Notes: generated from the letters alone by a model not told the origin. A DNA stretch of 9,900 bases from Gemmatimonadota bacterium (GCA_947475795.1 CANJOX010000099.1:1-9900), one strand, 5' to 3'. Positions 1-7,118 are shown, counted from the stretch's first letter. Translations and numbers: made by a program.

Positions 1-93
1 CTCGAACGCGCCTGATTCCACGTCATCTCCGCTCACGGCCGCCCGCGTTCCCACGCCGGCGGCCGTGGTCGTATCCGGGCCCGGCGGCACATC

Positions 94-142
94 TGACCGC
101 CATCAGACCCGGCAAATCCTGCCGAAACCGGCAGATCGGTCA
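94..142. repeat. Nested inverted repeats upstream of fliQ
   Basis: An outer pair, TGACCG (94-99) and CGGTCA (137-142), encloses a perfect inner hairpin, CTGCCG (119-124) with CGGCAG (129-134) around a 4-base AAAC loop. No run of T follows, so it is not a classical intrinsic terminator. It could be a transcript-end hairpin of an upstream gene or a protein-binding site just before the AT-rich promoter-like stretch. The pairing is seen directly; the role is inference. Confidence 0.45.
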
Positions 143-158
143 AAATGACTCTATAGGG

Positions 159-185
159 CAAATTTTGTAAGTGATTGACTGATAT
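159..185 (+). promoter_or_regulatory. Candidate sigma-28 (FliA-type) promoter before fliQ
   Basis: Compared with the FliA consensus TAAAGTTT-N11-GCCGATAA, positions 159-166 (CAAATTTT) match 6 of 8 bases and 178-185 (ACTGATAT) match 5 of 8, with exactly 11 bases between. It lies in the only clearly AT-rich island ahead of the operon. A start of transcription near 190 would leave a leader of about 85 bases before fliQ. Because fliA is in the same operon, use of this site would imply positive autoregulation. The match is imperfect and AT-rich DNA gives chance hits. I see no convincing sigma-70 pair with 16-18 base spacing here. Confidence 0.3.
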
Positions 186-198
186 AGTGTTACTGACA
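166..198. repeat. Imperfect hairpin in the fliQ leader
   Basis: Bases 166-175 can pair with 189-198 through nine pairs (two G-T pairs, one A-G mismatch inside the stem). The hairpin lies in the AT-rich island and overlaps the sigma-28-like site, so as RNA it would be formed only by transcripts that start further upstream. The pairing is visible; function is unknown. Confidence 0.3.
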
Positions 199-278
199 TT
201 CGTGACCCAAAGCCGCGGTGGTACGGCCCCTGCTTTATCACGTGCTCGGAAGCCCCCTTCACCCGAGCCGACCCCCGG

Positions 279-548
279 ATGTCCCACCAACTCGTCATCG
301 ACCTGACCCGCGAAGCGATCGTGACCGCGCTCATGATCGCCGCGCCGATGCTGCTCATTGCGCTCGGCGTCGGGCTCGTCATCTCGATCATCCAGTCGGT
401 CACGCAGATTCAGGAGCAGACCCTCGCCTTCGTGCCGAAGCTCGTCCTTGTGGGCGGCGCCTTCATCGTCGGCATGCCGTGGCTGCTCCAGATCCTCATT
501 CGCTATACCACGCAGCTCATGCGCGGTATCCCCGCGATGGTCGCCTAA
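279..548 (+). CDS. fliQ: Flagellar export gate protein FliQ
   Basis: FliQ is a small inner-membrane subunit of the flagellar type III export channel; with FliP and FliR it forms the helical pore in the basal body through which rod, hook and filament proteins leave the cytosol. The product is 89 residues, exactly the usual FliQ length, with two long hydrophobic helices (about 15-38 and 52-76) separated by the characteristic polar loop around residues 39-51 (SVTQIQEQTLAFVPK), which closely resembles the QATQINEMTLSFIPK loop of enteric FliQ. The ATG at 279 gives the family-typical N-terminus; no strong Shine-Dalgarno is seen, and a 6-bp hairpin (244-268) lies just upstream. It heads the gate operon, 14 bases ahead of fliR. 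FliP is not visible in this window. Family assignment is confident. Confidence 0.95.
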   Translation: MSHQLVIDLTREAIVTALMIAAPMLLIALGVGLVISIIQSVTQIQEQTLAFVPKLVLVGGAFIVGMPWLLQILIRYTTQLMRGIPAMVA

Positions 549-562
549 GCGGGATCGATCGC

Positions 563-1384
563 ATGCCGACCAGCGCCTTCTTCGGGCTCCCGGACTTCTT
601 CGCCCCCGGCGTCGCGACGGCCTTCGTGCTGACCGCGCTCCGCGTGGGCGGGTTGCTGCTCGTCGCCCCGGCCTGGTCGGCCAAGAGCTTCCCCATGAAG
701 CTCCGCACCGCCCTCCTCGTCATCTTCGCCGTGCTGCTCATCCCCAGCGCCACGGCCAACGCGGATCTCGCCACGCTCCGCGTCACCCCCGCCACCTTCC
801 TCAGCGAAACGGTGGTCGGCTTCGTGATCGGTCTCGCCGCCGCCATCGTCGTGGCGGGCGCAGAGTTCGCCGGCGAACTGATGACCACCTCCATCGGTCT
901 GTCGGGCGCCGCCATCTTCGATCCGGTCAACAACACGCAGGGCGCCATCCTCGGCGCCTTCATGCAGATGCTCGCCATCACGCTCCTCCTCATGGGCGGC
1001 GGCCACATCATCATGCTGCAGGCCGTGGCGCAGAGCTTCGTGGCCATGCCCCTCGGCGCCCCGATCGAGCTCGGCAACGGGCTGCTCGCCGTGACCAAGG
1101 CCGGCACCACGATCTTCGCCTCCGGCATGCAGTTCGCCGCGCCGGTGATCGCCGCCATTCTGGTCACCAACATCGCGCTCGCCGTGCTCGGCCGCGCCGC
1201 ACCGCAGCTGCAGATCATGAGCGTCGCCTTCCCGATCCAGATCGGCATCGGCCTGCTCACCTTCGCCGGTTCGCTCGGCCTGGTTGTCCACGCGCTCAGC
1301 GACTGGACCCCGGCCTACGCCCGCACCCTCGACTCTTTTGCGCGGGCGGTGCAGGTCGCCCCCGTGCCGGCGACGGGGCGCTGA
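563..1384 (+). CDS. fliR: Flagellar export gate protein FliR
   Basis: FliR is the polytopic inner-membrane subunit that completes the FliP-FliQ-FliR export channel and leads on to FlhB. The 273-residue product is close to the usual 250-265 and strongly hydrophobic, with about six membrane segments. Family hallmarks are the DPVNNTQ segment (residues 120-126) and the C-terminal RAAPQLQIM segment (211-219) followed by a long hydrophobic helix. The reading frame stays open upstream to 218, but that part is Arg/Pro/His-rich, overlaps fliQ and has no family resemblance, so I start at the ATG at 563. The ribosome site is weak. The stop TGA at 1382-1384 lies three bases before the flhB start, which indicates translational coupling. 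The C-terminal tail after residue 248 is hydrophilic and slightly longer than in enteric FliR. Confidence 0.94.
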   Translation: MPTSAFFGLPDFFAPGVATAFVLTALRVGGLLLVAPAWSAKSFPMKLRTALLVIFAVLLIPSATANADLATLRVTPATFLSETVVGFVIGLAAAIVVAGAEFAGELMTTSIGLSGAAIFDPVNNTQGAILGAFMQMLAITLLLMGGGHIIMLQAVAQSFVAMPLGAPIELGNGLLAVTKAGTTIFASGMQFAAPVIAAILVTNIALAVLGRAAPQLQIMSVAFPIQIGIGLLTFAGSLGLVVHALSDWTPAYARTLDSFARAVQVAPVPATGR

Positions 1385-1387
1385 TCC

Positions 1388-2485
1388 ATGGCTGATTCAG
1401 ATTCTGGCGAAAAGACAGAAGCGCCCTCAGACAAAAAAGTTCAGGACGCGCGCAACGACGGACAGATCGCGAAGAGCCCCGAGCTCACCACCGCGGCCTT
1501 CCTGCTAGGCTCCACGCTCACGCTCTCGGTTGCCGGTCCGCCGCTCTTCCAGTTCCTGCTCGATACGATGGGCAACACGCTGGCCAACGCGGGCGACCTC
1601 GACCGCGCGGGCCCGTCTGCCATTCCGTTCCTGCAGGTCATGGGATTCCGCGCCATCGTCGCGATGGTCGGCTTGATGGCGGCCCTCGCCGTCATCGCCA
1701 TCGCCGTGCAGGCGCTGCAGACCGGCGGTCTGTTCACCACCAAAACGCTCGAACCGAAGTTCAGCCGCCTCAATCCGCTCACCAACGCCAAGCGCATCGT
1801 CAGCACGCAGGCCTTGGTGGATCTCACCAAGGCGCTGACCAAAATGGCCATCGTGGGCTGGGCCGTGTACGCCACCCTCGGCAACGCGTGGCCCGACATT
1901 CAGGGGCTCGCCCTCGATCCGTCGCCGGCCGCGCTCATGCAGGTCGTCTCGAAGTACGCCATGGGGATGCTCAAGAACGCCGGCCTGATGTTCCTCGTGC
2001 TCGCCGGCGCGGACTACGCCTGGCAGAAGTACACGACGACCGAGCAGCTCAAGATGACGAAGCAGGAAGTCAAGGAAGAGGCGAAGTCGCAGGAAGGCAA
2101 TCAGGAGATGAAGGGGCGCCGCCGGCAGATCGGCCGCGAGCGCATTCGTCGCCAGATGTTCGCCGAAGTCCCGAAGGCCGATGTCGTCATCGTCAACCCG
2201 GTGCACATCGCCATCGCCATCAAGTACGACCCCATGGTCGCCCCCGCGCCGTACGTCGTCGCGATCGGCCAGCGCAAGATCGCGCTCCGCATCAAGGAGC
2301 TCGCGTTCAAGCACAATGTCCCCGTCATCGAAAACATCCCGCTCGCCCGTGCCCTCATCGTCGTGGCGAAAGTCGGGACCGTGATCCCGGTCGAGATGTA
2401 TCTGGCCGTCGCCGAGGTGCTCGCCTTCGTGATGCGTCAGCAAGAACGCTATGGCGCCAAGTGGCGCGGAACGGCCGCCGCATGA
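1388..2485 (+). CDS. flhB: Flagellar export switch protein FlhB (NPVH variant)
   Basis: FlhB sits in the export gate and switches secretion from rod/hook to filament substrates once the hook is complete; in known FlhB this needs self-cleavage within an NPTH motif. The product is 365 residues with the family N-terminus (EKTEAPSDKKVQDARNDGQ, about 8-26), four membrane segments (about 34-215), a charged linker (about 220-255) and the cytosolic domain. The cleavage motif reads N270-P271-V272-H273: Asn, Pro and His are kept and line up with Salmonella N269-P270-H272, but Thr is replaced by Val. The following segment (about 274-350, with KYD and PLARAL) is typical. Loss of the Thr is unusual and its effect on cleavage is not certain. 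The start ATG follows fliR after three bases. Confidence 0.95.
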   Translation: MADSDSGEKTEAPSDKKVQDARNDGQIAKSPELTTAAFLLGSTLTLSVAGPPLFQFLLDTMGNTLANAGDLDRAGPSAIPFLQVMGFRAIVAMVGLMAALAVIAIAVQALQTGGLFTTKTLEPKFSRLNPLTNAKRIVSTQALVDLTKALTKMAIVGWAVYATLGNAWPDIQGLALDPSPAALMQVVSKYAMGMLKNAGLMFLVLAGADYAWQKYTTTEQLKMTKQEVKEEAKSQEGNQEMKGRRRQIGRERIRRQMFAEVPKADVVIVNPVHIAIAIKYDPMVAPAPYVVAIGQRKIALRIKELAFKHNVPVIENIPLARALIVVAKVGTVIPVEMYLAVAEVLAFVMRQQERYGAKWRGTAAA

Positions 2486-2492
2486 CGCTCCT

Positions 2493-2496
2493 GAGG
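2493..2496 (+). promoter_or_regulatory. Ribosome binding site that fixes the flhA GTG start
   Basis: GAGG (within TGAGGA) lies eight bases before the GTG at 2505, between the flhB stop and flhA. It supports this GTG over an in-frame ATG at 2451, which is inside flhB and would add 18 Pro/Ala-rich residues with no family resemblance. Confidence 0.75.
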
Positions 2497-2504
2497 ATTT
2501 CGCT

Positions 2505-4589
2505 GTGACCAGCGCCGCACTCCCCATCCCCATCGCGGGCGAATCCGGCAAGAAGCCGGAGCTCGCGCTCGCCATCGCGGTCGTGCTCATCCTGGCACTG
2601 ATCGTGGTGCCGTTGCCGCCGATCCTGCTCGACCTGTTCCTTGCGGCCAGCATCGGGCTCTCGCTCGTCGTGCTGCTGGTGTCGCTGTACACCACCAATC
2701 CGCTCGACTTCAGCAGCTTCCCTGCGCTCCTCCTGCTGCTCACGCTCTTCCGGATCGGCCTCAACGTCTCGTCCACGCGCCTCATTCTCACGCAGGCGCA
2801 TGCGGGCAAGGTGATCGAGGCCTTCGGGAATTTCGTCATCGGCGGCAACTATGCCGTCGGTATCGTGATCTTCCTGCTGCTCATCGGCATCAACTTCATC
2901 GTCATCACGAAGGGTGCCGGCCGCATTGCGGAAGTCGGCGCGCGCTTCGCGCTCGACGCCATGCCCGGCAAGCAGATGGCCATCGACGCCGACCTCTCGG
3001 CCGGCCTGATCGACGAGAAGGAAGCCCGCATCCGCCGCGAAGAGATCTCGCGCACCGCCGATTTCTACGGCGCGATGGACGGCGCCTCGAAGTACGTGAA
3101 GGGCGATGCCATCCTCGGCATCCTCGTTGTGTTCGTCAACATCCTCGGCGGCATCTTCATCGGCGTCATCCAGCGGGGGATGCCGATCGAGAAGGCCGCC
3201 AGCACCTACACGCTCCTCACCGTCGGTGACGGTCTGGTGTCGCAGGTGCCGGCGCTCATCATCAGCACCGCCGCCGGCCTCATGGTCACCAGCGCGGCCG
3301 GCACTGACCGCATGGGCGTCGTGCTCAGCAAGCAGCTCGGCGCGCATCCGCGCGCCATGTGGATGGTGGCCGGTGTGCTCGCGTCGTTCGCGCTGATCCC
3401 CGGCCTCCCCATGTTCCCCTTCCTCGCCCTCGCCGGCGGCGCGGCCGTGCTCGCGCGCGTGTCGGAGAAGGCGCTCAAGACGCAGCGGGAACTGGCGCAG
3501 TTCTCCGCCGCGCCCATCGAGGAGATCGAGGCACCGGTCCCCACCGATCCGATGCGCGACCTGCTGCAGATCGATCCCATCGAACTTGAAGTCGGCTACT
3601 CGCTGATCCCGCTCGTCGACGAAAGCCAGGGCGGCGACCTGCTCGAACGCATCGGCCTCCTGCGCAAGCAGGCGGCGCTCGAACTCGGCATTCTCGTGCC
3701 GGCCATCCGCATCCGCGACGACATCCGGCTCCCGGCCAACGAATACGTGATCAAGCTGCGCGGCTCGGAAGTCGCGCGCGGCGAGGTGCTGCCGCGCTTC
3801 GTGATGGCGCTCAACACCGGCGGCGTGATCGAGGAAATCTCCGGCATGGACACCGTCGATCCGTCGTTCGGCATGCCGGCCAAGTGGGTGTCGCTGGGGC
3901 AGAAGTCCGATGCCGAAGCGCGCGGCTACGTGGTCGTCGAGCCCACCACGGTCGTGGCCACGCACCTCCTCGAGACGCTCAAGACCAGCGCCGCCGAACT
4001 GCTCGGCCGCCAGGAAGTGCAGGAAATGGTCGAGACGCTCAAGAAGTCGCACCCCGCGCTCGTCGAGGAGATCATTCCGAACAAGGTCTCGCTCAGCGTG
4101 CTGCATCGTGTGCTGCAGCGCCTGCTCCGCGAGCGGGTGCCCATCCGCGACCTCGTCACCATCCTCGAAGCGCTGGGCGACGGCGCCGACACCACGAAGG
4201 ATCCCGAAGCGCTCACCGAAGTCGTGCGCCGCTCGCTCACCAACGTCATCGCGCGCCTCTTCGCCGATCAGACGGGTGTCGTGCGCGGCATCACGATCGG
4301 CGGCCGTCTCGAGTCGGCGCTGCTCGGCCTCTTCTCACCGCGGGCCACCAACGGCAACGCGCCGGTGCTCACCCCCGAGTCGCTCGCCGCGCTGCTGCGC
4401 GACCTCAACCAGCTGGCCACCACCTTCTCGGTGGATGGCCGTCCGCTCCCGCTCATCACGCCGCCGTCGCTGCGCGTCGGCGTGCGTCGCCTGATCGAAC
4501 CCGTGTTGCCCAGCCTGCCGGTGGTCTCGCTCGCCGAGCTCCCCGCGCAGATCACCCTGAGCAGCGTGGCCACCTGGGAGATGAACTAA
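2505..4589 (+). CDS. flhA: Flagellar export gate protein FlhA
   Basis: FlhA is the large ring-forming gate subunit: its membrane half couples proton flow to export and its cytosolic half docks chaperone-substrate complexes. From GTG 2505 the product is 694 residues, the usual FlhA length. The FHIPEP family signature is clear: RIGLNVSSTR (83-92), the cytosolic loop starting ITKGAGRIAEVGARF (about 134-148) with DAMPGKQMAIDADL (about 151-164), and MDGASKYVKGDA (191-202), where D192 lines up with the aspartate proposed for proton coupling in Salmonella (D208). About eight membrane segments occupy residues 18-310. The C-terminal domain (about 330-690) contains the expected SLSVLHRVLQRLL segment and ends in a normal place. 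It starts 19 bases after flhB and its stop TAA abuts the flhF ATG, so the genes are cotranscribed. No disruption is visible. Confidence 0.96.
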   Translation: MTSAALPIPIAGESGKKPELALAIAVVLILALIVVPLPPILLDLFLAASIGLSLVVLLVSLYTTNPLDFSSFPALLLLLTLFRIGLNVSSTRLILTQAHAGKVIEAFGNFVIGGNYAVGIVIFLLLIGINFIVITKGAGRIAEVGARFALDAMPGKQMAIDADLSAGLIDEKEARIRREEISRTADFYGAMDGASKYVKGDAILGILVVFVNILGGIFIGVIQRGMPIEKAASTYTLLTVGDGLVSQVPALIISTAAGLMVTSAAGTDRMGVVLSKQLGAHPRAMWMVAGVLASFALIPGLPMFPFLALAGGAAVLARVSEKALKTQRELAQFSAAPIEEIEAPVPTDPMRDLLQIDPIELEVGYSLIPLVDESQGGDLLERIGLLRKQAALELGILVPAIRIRDDIRLPANEYVIKLRGSEVARGEVLPRFVMALNTGGVIEEISGMDTVDPSFGMPAKWVSLGQKSDAEARGYVVVEPTTVVATHLLETLKTSAAELLGRQEVQEMVETLKKSHPALVEEIIPNKVSLSVLHRVLQRLLRERVPIRDLVTILEALGDGADTTKDPEALTEVVRRSLTNVIARLFADQTGVVRGITIGGRLESALLGLFSPRATNGNAPVLTPESLAALLRDLNQLATTFSVDGRPLPLITPPSLRVGVRRLIEPVLPSLPVVSLAELPAQITLSSVATWEMN
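4576..4580 (+). promoter_or_regulatory. Ribosome binding site of flhF
   Basis: GGGAG lies inside the last flhA codons, nine bases before the flhF ATG at 4590. It supports this start and coupled translation across the TAAATG junction. Confidence 0.6.
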
Positions 4590-5444
4590 ATGCACTCCAG
4601 CCTCGCCGAACGCTTCCGCGGCGCCGACCTCTCGCGCGTGGCCGACCGCGCCCGCCGCACGCTGGGCGACGACGTGATGATCCTGCACACGCGCACCGTG
4701 CGCGACGGCGGTGTCCCCATGGTCGAAGTGCTCGCTGCGCCCTCGTCGGCGCTGGACCGGGTGCGCGCGCGCCTCGAACCCGCGCCCTTCCCCGCGAACA
4801 TGCGGCACGCCGACGGCCGGCCGTACTGCATTGCGCTGGTGGGCCCCACCGGCGCCGGCAAGACCACTACGGCCGCCAAGCTGGCGGTGCGTCGCGGCAT
4901 GTTCGGCGCCGCGCGCCCCGGTCTGCTCACCATCGACACCTATCGCGTGGGTGGCATGGAGCAACTCGCCACCTACGCCGAGCTGGCGGACGTCCCGTTC
5001 GAAGTGGTGTACGAGGCGCGGGAAGTTGCCGCCGCCATGAAGCGCCTCTCCGCCACCTGTGATGTGATCATCGTGGACACGCCGGGGCGCAGTCCTGCGT
5101 CGGCCGAACTCACCGAACGCTGGCGCTCCCTGCTCGACACCATCGCCCCCGACGAAGTCCACCTCGTGGTCCCCGCCACGCTGCGCGCCGATCTCGCGGT
5201 GGACATCGGCCGCGCGTATCGCGCGACCCGTCAGCACCGCGGCGCCACGCACCTGTTGCTCTCCAAGGTGGACGAGGTGCCGCGGGAAACCGGGATCAGC
5301 GATCTTGCGCTCTCGCTCGAGATGCCTGCACGCTGGGTCACCGATGGTCAGGACGTCCCCACCGATCTCAAGCCCGGCGTGCCGCGTCTGCTGCGCGCCT
5401 GGGGGCTGACGGCCGATGCGGAACCCGACTGGATGCCCGCATGA
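4590..5444 (+). CDS. flhF: Signal-recognition-particle-type GTPase FlhF (short form)
   Basis: FlhF is an SRP-family GTPase, related to Ffh and FtsY, that places new flagella, typically at a pole, by recruiting early basal-body parts at the membrane. The G domain is intact: P-loop GPTGAGKT (85-92), DTYR (116-119), switch-II DTPG (163-166), and G4 as SKVDE (225-229) instead of the common TKLDE. The C-terminal TDGQDVPTDL (251-260) is the usual FlhF closing segment. The N-terminal part (1-75) keeps only a small B-domain-like block, LGDDVMILHTRTV (25-37). At 284 residues it is far shorter than the usual 360-450, because the linker and N domain are reduced to a few dozen residues. It abuts flhA and overlaps flhG by ATGA. 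Identity is confident; the effect of the shortening is unknown. Confidence 0.9.
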   Translation: MHSSLAERFRGADLSRVADRARRTLGDDVMILHTRTVRDGGVPMVEVLAAPSSALDRVRARLEPAPFPANMRHADGRPYCIALVGPTGAGKTTTAAKLAVRRGMFGAARPGLLTIDTYRVGGMEQLATYAELADVPFEVVYEAREVAAAMKRLSATCDVIIVDTPGRSPASAELTERWRSLLDTIAPDEVHLVVPATLRADLAVDIGRAYRATRQHRGATHLLLSKVDEVPRETGISDLALSLEMPARWVTDGQDVPTDLKPGVPRLLRAWGLTADAEPDWMPA

Positions 5445-6316
5445 ACAGTCCACTTCTCATGTCCCCGCCCCGCGGTACTCAGGTGGACCAAATGATGCAG
5501 GGTCGTGGTCCGCGCCCCACCAGCCAGGGCGCCGGCGCCGCACGCGGCGCCACCACCCTGTTGGTGGCCAGTGGCCGCGGCGGCAGCGGCACCTCACTGG
5601 TGTCGGCGCTGCTCGCCGTCGCCGCCGCCGGTAGCGGCTATCGCGTCCTGCTCATCGACGCCGACGATTTCGTCGGTCCGCTGGCGGTCACGCTGGGCGT
5701 GCAGCCCCGCGCCACGTGGCAGGATCTGCGCGGCGGACGGGTGGACCCGGCCGATGTCGCCACCCCGATCAGCACCACCCTCACCCTCGTCGCCGGCGGG
5801 GCCCCGCGAGGCTCTGACGACAGCCTGCCGCTGTCGGCCGCGGAGCGGCGCGCCTGCATGCGCCGCCTGAGCGGGCTGGCCGAGGGCATGGATCTGGTGG
5901 TGGTCGACTGCGGGTCGCGGATCGACACGGTCATGGCGGCCATTTCGCCCCATGCCGACGAACGGCTCGTCACCGTATCATCAGGAAGCGATCCGGTCGG
6001 GTTGGCCGCCGCGTACGCCCTCTGTAAGGCGGTGCACAGCCGTCATGGTGCCCTTCCGATGGACGTACTCGTCAATCGGCTTGAAGGGAGCGAAGCCGCT
6101 CGCTGCTTCGACGCCATCGACGCCGGTGCCCGTCAGTTTCTTGGAATATCACTGCGCCTGTCCGGCGCAATTCCCAACGATCCGACGCTCGACACCGCGC
6201 TCCGCGCGGGCATGCCATTTCCAGACGCGGCCGCCGGTTCGCCGGCAGCGATTGCAGCTCACGATGTCGTGATGCGCGCGCTGGCCGCTGCTTCACTCTC
6301 CCGATCTGGTGCCTGA
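5441..6316 (+). CDS. flhG: MinD/ParA-type flagellar number regulator FlhG (FleN/YlxH), degenerate Walker A
   Basis: FlhG is normally a MinD-like ATPase that limits flagellar number and stimulates the FlhF GTPase. The 291-residue product has the fold's landmarks: first strand and P-loop (about 39-56), LLIDADD (70-76), VVVDCG (153-158), VLVNRLEGSEA (209-219), and IPNDPTLDTALRAGMPF (244-260), which is typical of FlhG. The P-loop reads SGRGGSGTS (44-52): the MinD signature Lys is Arg (R46) and the catalytic P-loop Lys is Thr (T51). Switch II is DCGSR instead of the usual DTGAG. This suggests weak or lost ATP hydrolysis. Near the N-terminus, DQMMQGR (16-22) partly fits the DQAxxLR FlhF-activating motif. 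The start overlaps the flhF stop (ATGA), indicating coupling. Assignment to the family is firm; activity is in doubt. Confidence 0.87.
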   Translation: MNSPLLMSPPRGTQVDQMMQGRGPRPTSQGAGAARGATTLLVASGRGGSGTSLVSALLAVAAAGSGYRVLLIDADDFVGPLAVTLGVQPRATWQDLRGGRVDPADVATPISTTLTLVAGGAPRGSDDSLPLSAAERRACMRRLSGLAEGMDLVVVDCGSRIDTVMAAISPHADERLVTVSSGSDPVGLAAAYALCKAVHSRHGALPMDVLVNRLEGSEAARCFDAIDAGARQFLGISLRLSGAIPNDPTLDTALRAGMPFPDAAAGSPAAIAAHDVVMRALAAASLSRSGA

Positions 6317-6337
6317 CCGTGTCACTCGCTTCTCCTC

Positions 6338-6342
6338 AAGGA
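6338..6342 (+). promoter_or_regulatory. Ribosome binding site that fixes the fliA start
   Basis: AAGGA lies nine bases before the ATG at 6352. It favours this start over an in-frame GTG at 6319, which has no such site and would add 11 residues before the normal sigma-28 N-terminus. Confidence 0.7.
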
Positions 6343-6351
6343 CCCGCCAGC

Positions 6352-7107
6352 ATGAACGCGAAACTCTGGCAGTCGTATCACGCCGGCAACGAAACGGCGC
6401 GTGACCGTCTGCTCGAGGAGCACCTCGGCCTGGTGCATCACGTCGCGCGACAGATCTCCCGCACCCTCTCGGTGCGCGCCGATTTCGACGAGCTGGTGAG
6501 CGCCGGCACGATCGGCCTCATGGCGGCGCTGGAAGGCTTCGATGCCTCCCGCGGACTCGCCTTCAGCACGTTTGCGGCCCCGCGCATCCGTGGCGCCATT
6601 CTCGACGAGCTCCGCAAGCAGGACCACGTGCCGCGCAGCATCCGCCGCAAGACGCGCGAGATCAGCGCCGCCCGCGAAGCGTTCCAGCGCACGCATGGCC
6701 GGGCGCCGGAAGATCGGGAGCTGGCCGAGTCGTTGAACGTGGACATGGACACGCTCTGGCGGTGGCAGGCCGACGTGGAAGGCGCGCACCATGTGCCGCT
6801 CGACCGCGCGCCGGGCGACCGCGAAAACTCGGCGCCGGTACCGGCCGACATGCTCTCCAATGACGGCGAGAGCAGTGTCGACGACAGTCTCACGCACGAG
6901 CAGGAGGTCACGCACCTCAAGGCGGCCCTCCAGCACCTCAAGGAGCAGGAACGCGTGGTGCTGTCGCTGTACTACTTCGAGGAGCTCAAGCTGCACGAGA
7001 TCGCCAAGGTGCTCGAGCTCACGGAGTCGCGCGTCTCGCAGATCCGCTCCAAGGCGCTGGGCAAGCTGCGCGTCGAGCTCACCCCGCTCCGCGGCGACGC
7101 GGAATGA
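6352..7107 (+). CDS. fliA: Flagellar RNA polymerase sigma factor FliA (sigma-28)
   Basis: FliA directs RNA polymerase to late flagellar and chemotaxis promoters and is usually held by the anti-sigma factor FlgM until the hook is finished. From ATG 6352 the product is 251 residues, a normal length. Region 2 spans about 22-92 (HLGLVHHVARQI, DELVSAGTIGLMAALEGFD, FSTFAAPRIRGAILDELRK). Region 3 follows at about 93-165, starting with DHVPRSIRRK, which is typical of the sigma-28 type. Region 4 (about 186-242) has the -35-binding helix-turn-helix LHEIAKVLELTESRVSQIRSKAL. Residues 155-182 form a polar, acidic linker. The gene starts 35 bases after flhG in the same operon, a grouping also seen in other phyla. 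The stop TGA overlaps an ATG at 7104. No flgM is visible in this window. The assignment is confident; sporulation-type sigma factors are related but do not occur in this context. Confidence 0.93.
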   Translation: MNAKLWQSYHAGNETARDRLLEEHLGLVHHVARQISRTLSVRADFDELVSAGTIGLMAALEGFDASRGLAFSTFAAPRIRGAILDELRKQDHVPRSIRRKTREISAAREAFQRTHGRAPEDRELAESLNVDMDTLWRWQADVEGAHHVPLDRAPGDRENSAPVPADMLSNDGESSVDDSLTHEQEVTHLKAALQHLKEQERVVLSLYYFEELKLHEIAKVLELTESRVSQIRSKALGKLRVELTPLRGDAE

Positions 7108-7111
7108 AGGG
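7107..7111 (+). promoter_or_regulatory. Ribosome binding site for the small gene after fliA
   Basis: AAGGG lies seven bases before the ATG at 7119. It favours that start over the ATG at 7104, which overlaps the fliA stop but has no clear site. Confidence 0.55.
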
Positions 7112-7118
7112 CGGCGCA

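Larger units (their letters stand above)
1..278. other. Upstream leader region without an identifiable gene
   Basis: No complete gene is visible here. Frame 1 stops at 13-15 after four codons, so an upstream gene could end there. Frame 2 is open from 2 to a TGA at 146-148 (48 codons, Pro/Ser/Thr/Ala-rich, with codon third positions that lose their GC bias in the second half), so it could instead be the tail of an upstream gene. Neither tail resembles the C-terminus of FliP, the gene usually just before fliQ, so I do not name it. The stretch 141-200 is clearly AT-richer than the rest of the window, as promoter regions often are. The last 80 bases contain a 6-bp inverted repeat (244-249 with 263-268) just ahead of the fliQ start. 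Confidence 0.5.

Noticed and set aside
218..562. N-terminal extension of fliR in the same frame
   Set aside because: It overlaps all of fliQ, is Arg/Pro/His-rich and gives no FliR similarity. The normal FliR N-terminus begins at 563.
2451..2504. ATG start for flhA inside flhB
   Set aside because: The GTG at 2505 has a proper ribosome site and gives the normal FlhA length. The extra 18 residues look like out-of-frame flhB.
2355..4106. Long minus-strand open frame (583 codons) opposite flhB/flhA
   Set aside because: It is an antisense shadow of high-GC coding DNA. The translation is rich in His, Arg, Asp and Glu with no domain pattern, while the plus strand carries a complete, conserved flhA.
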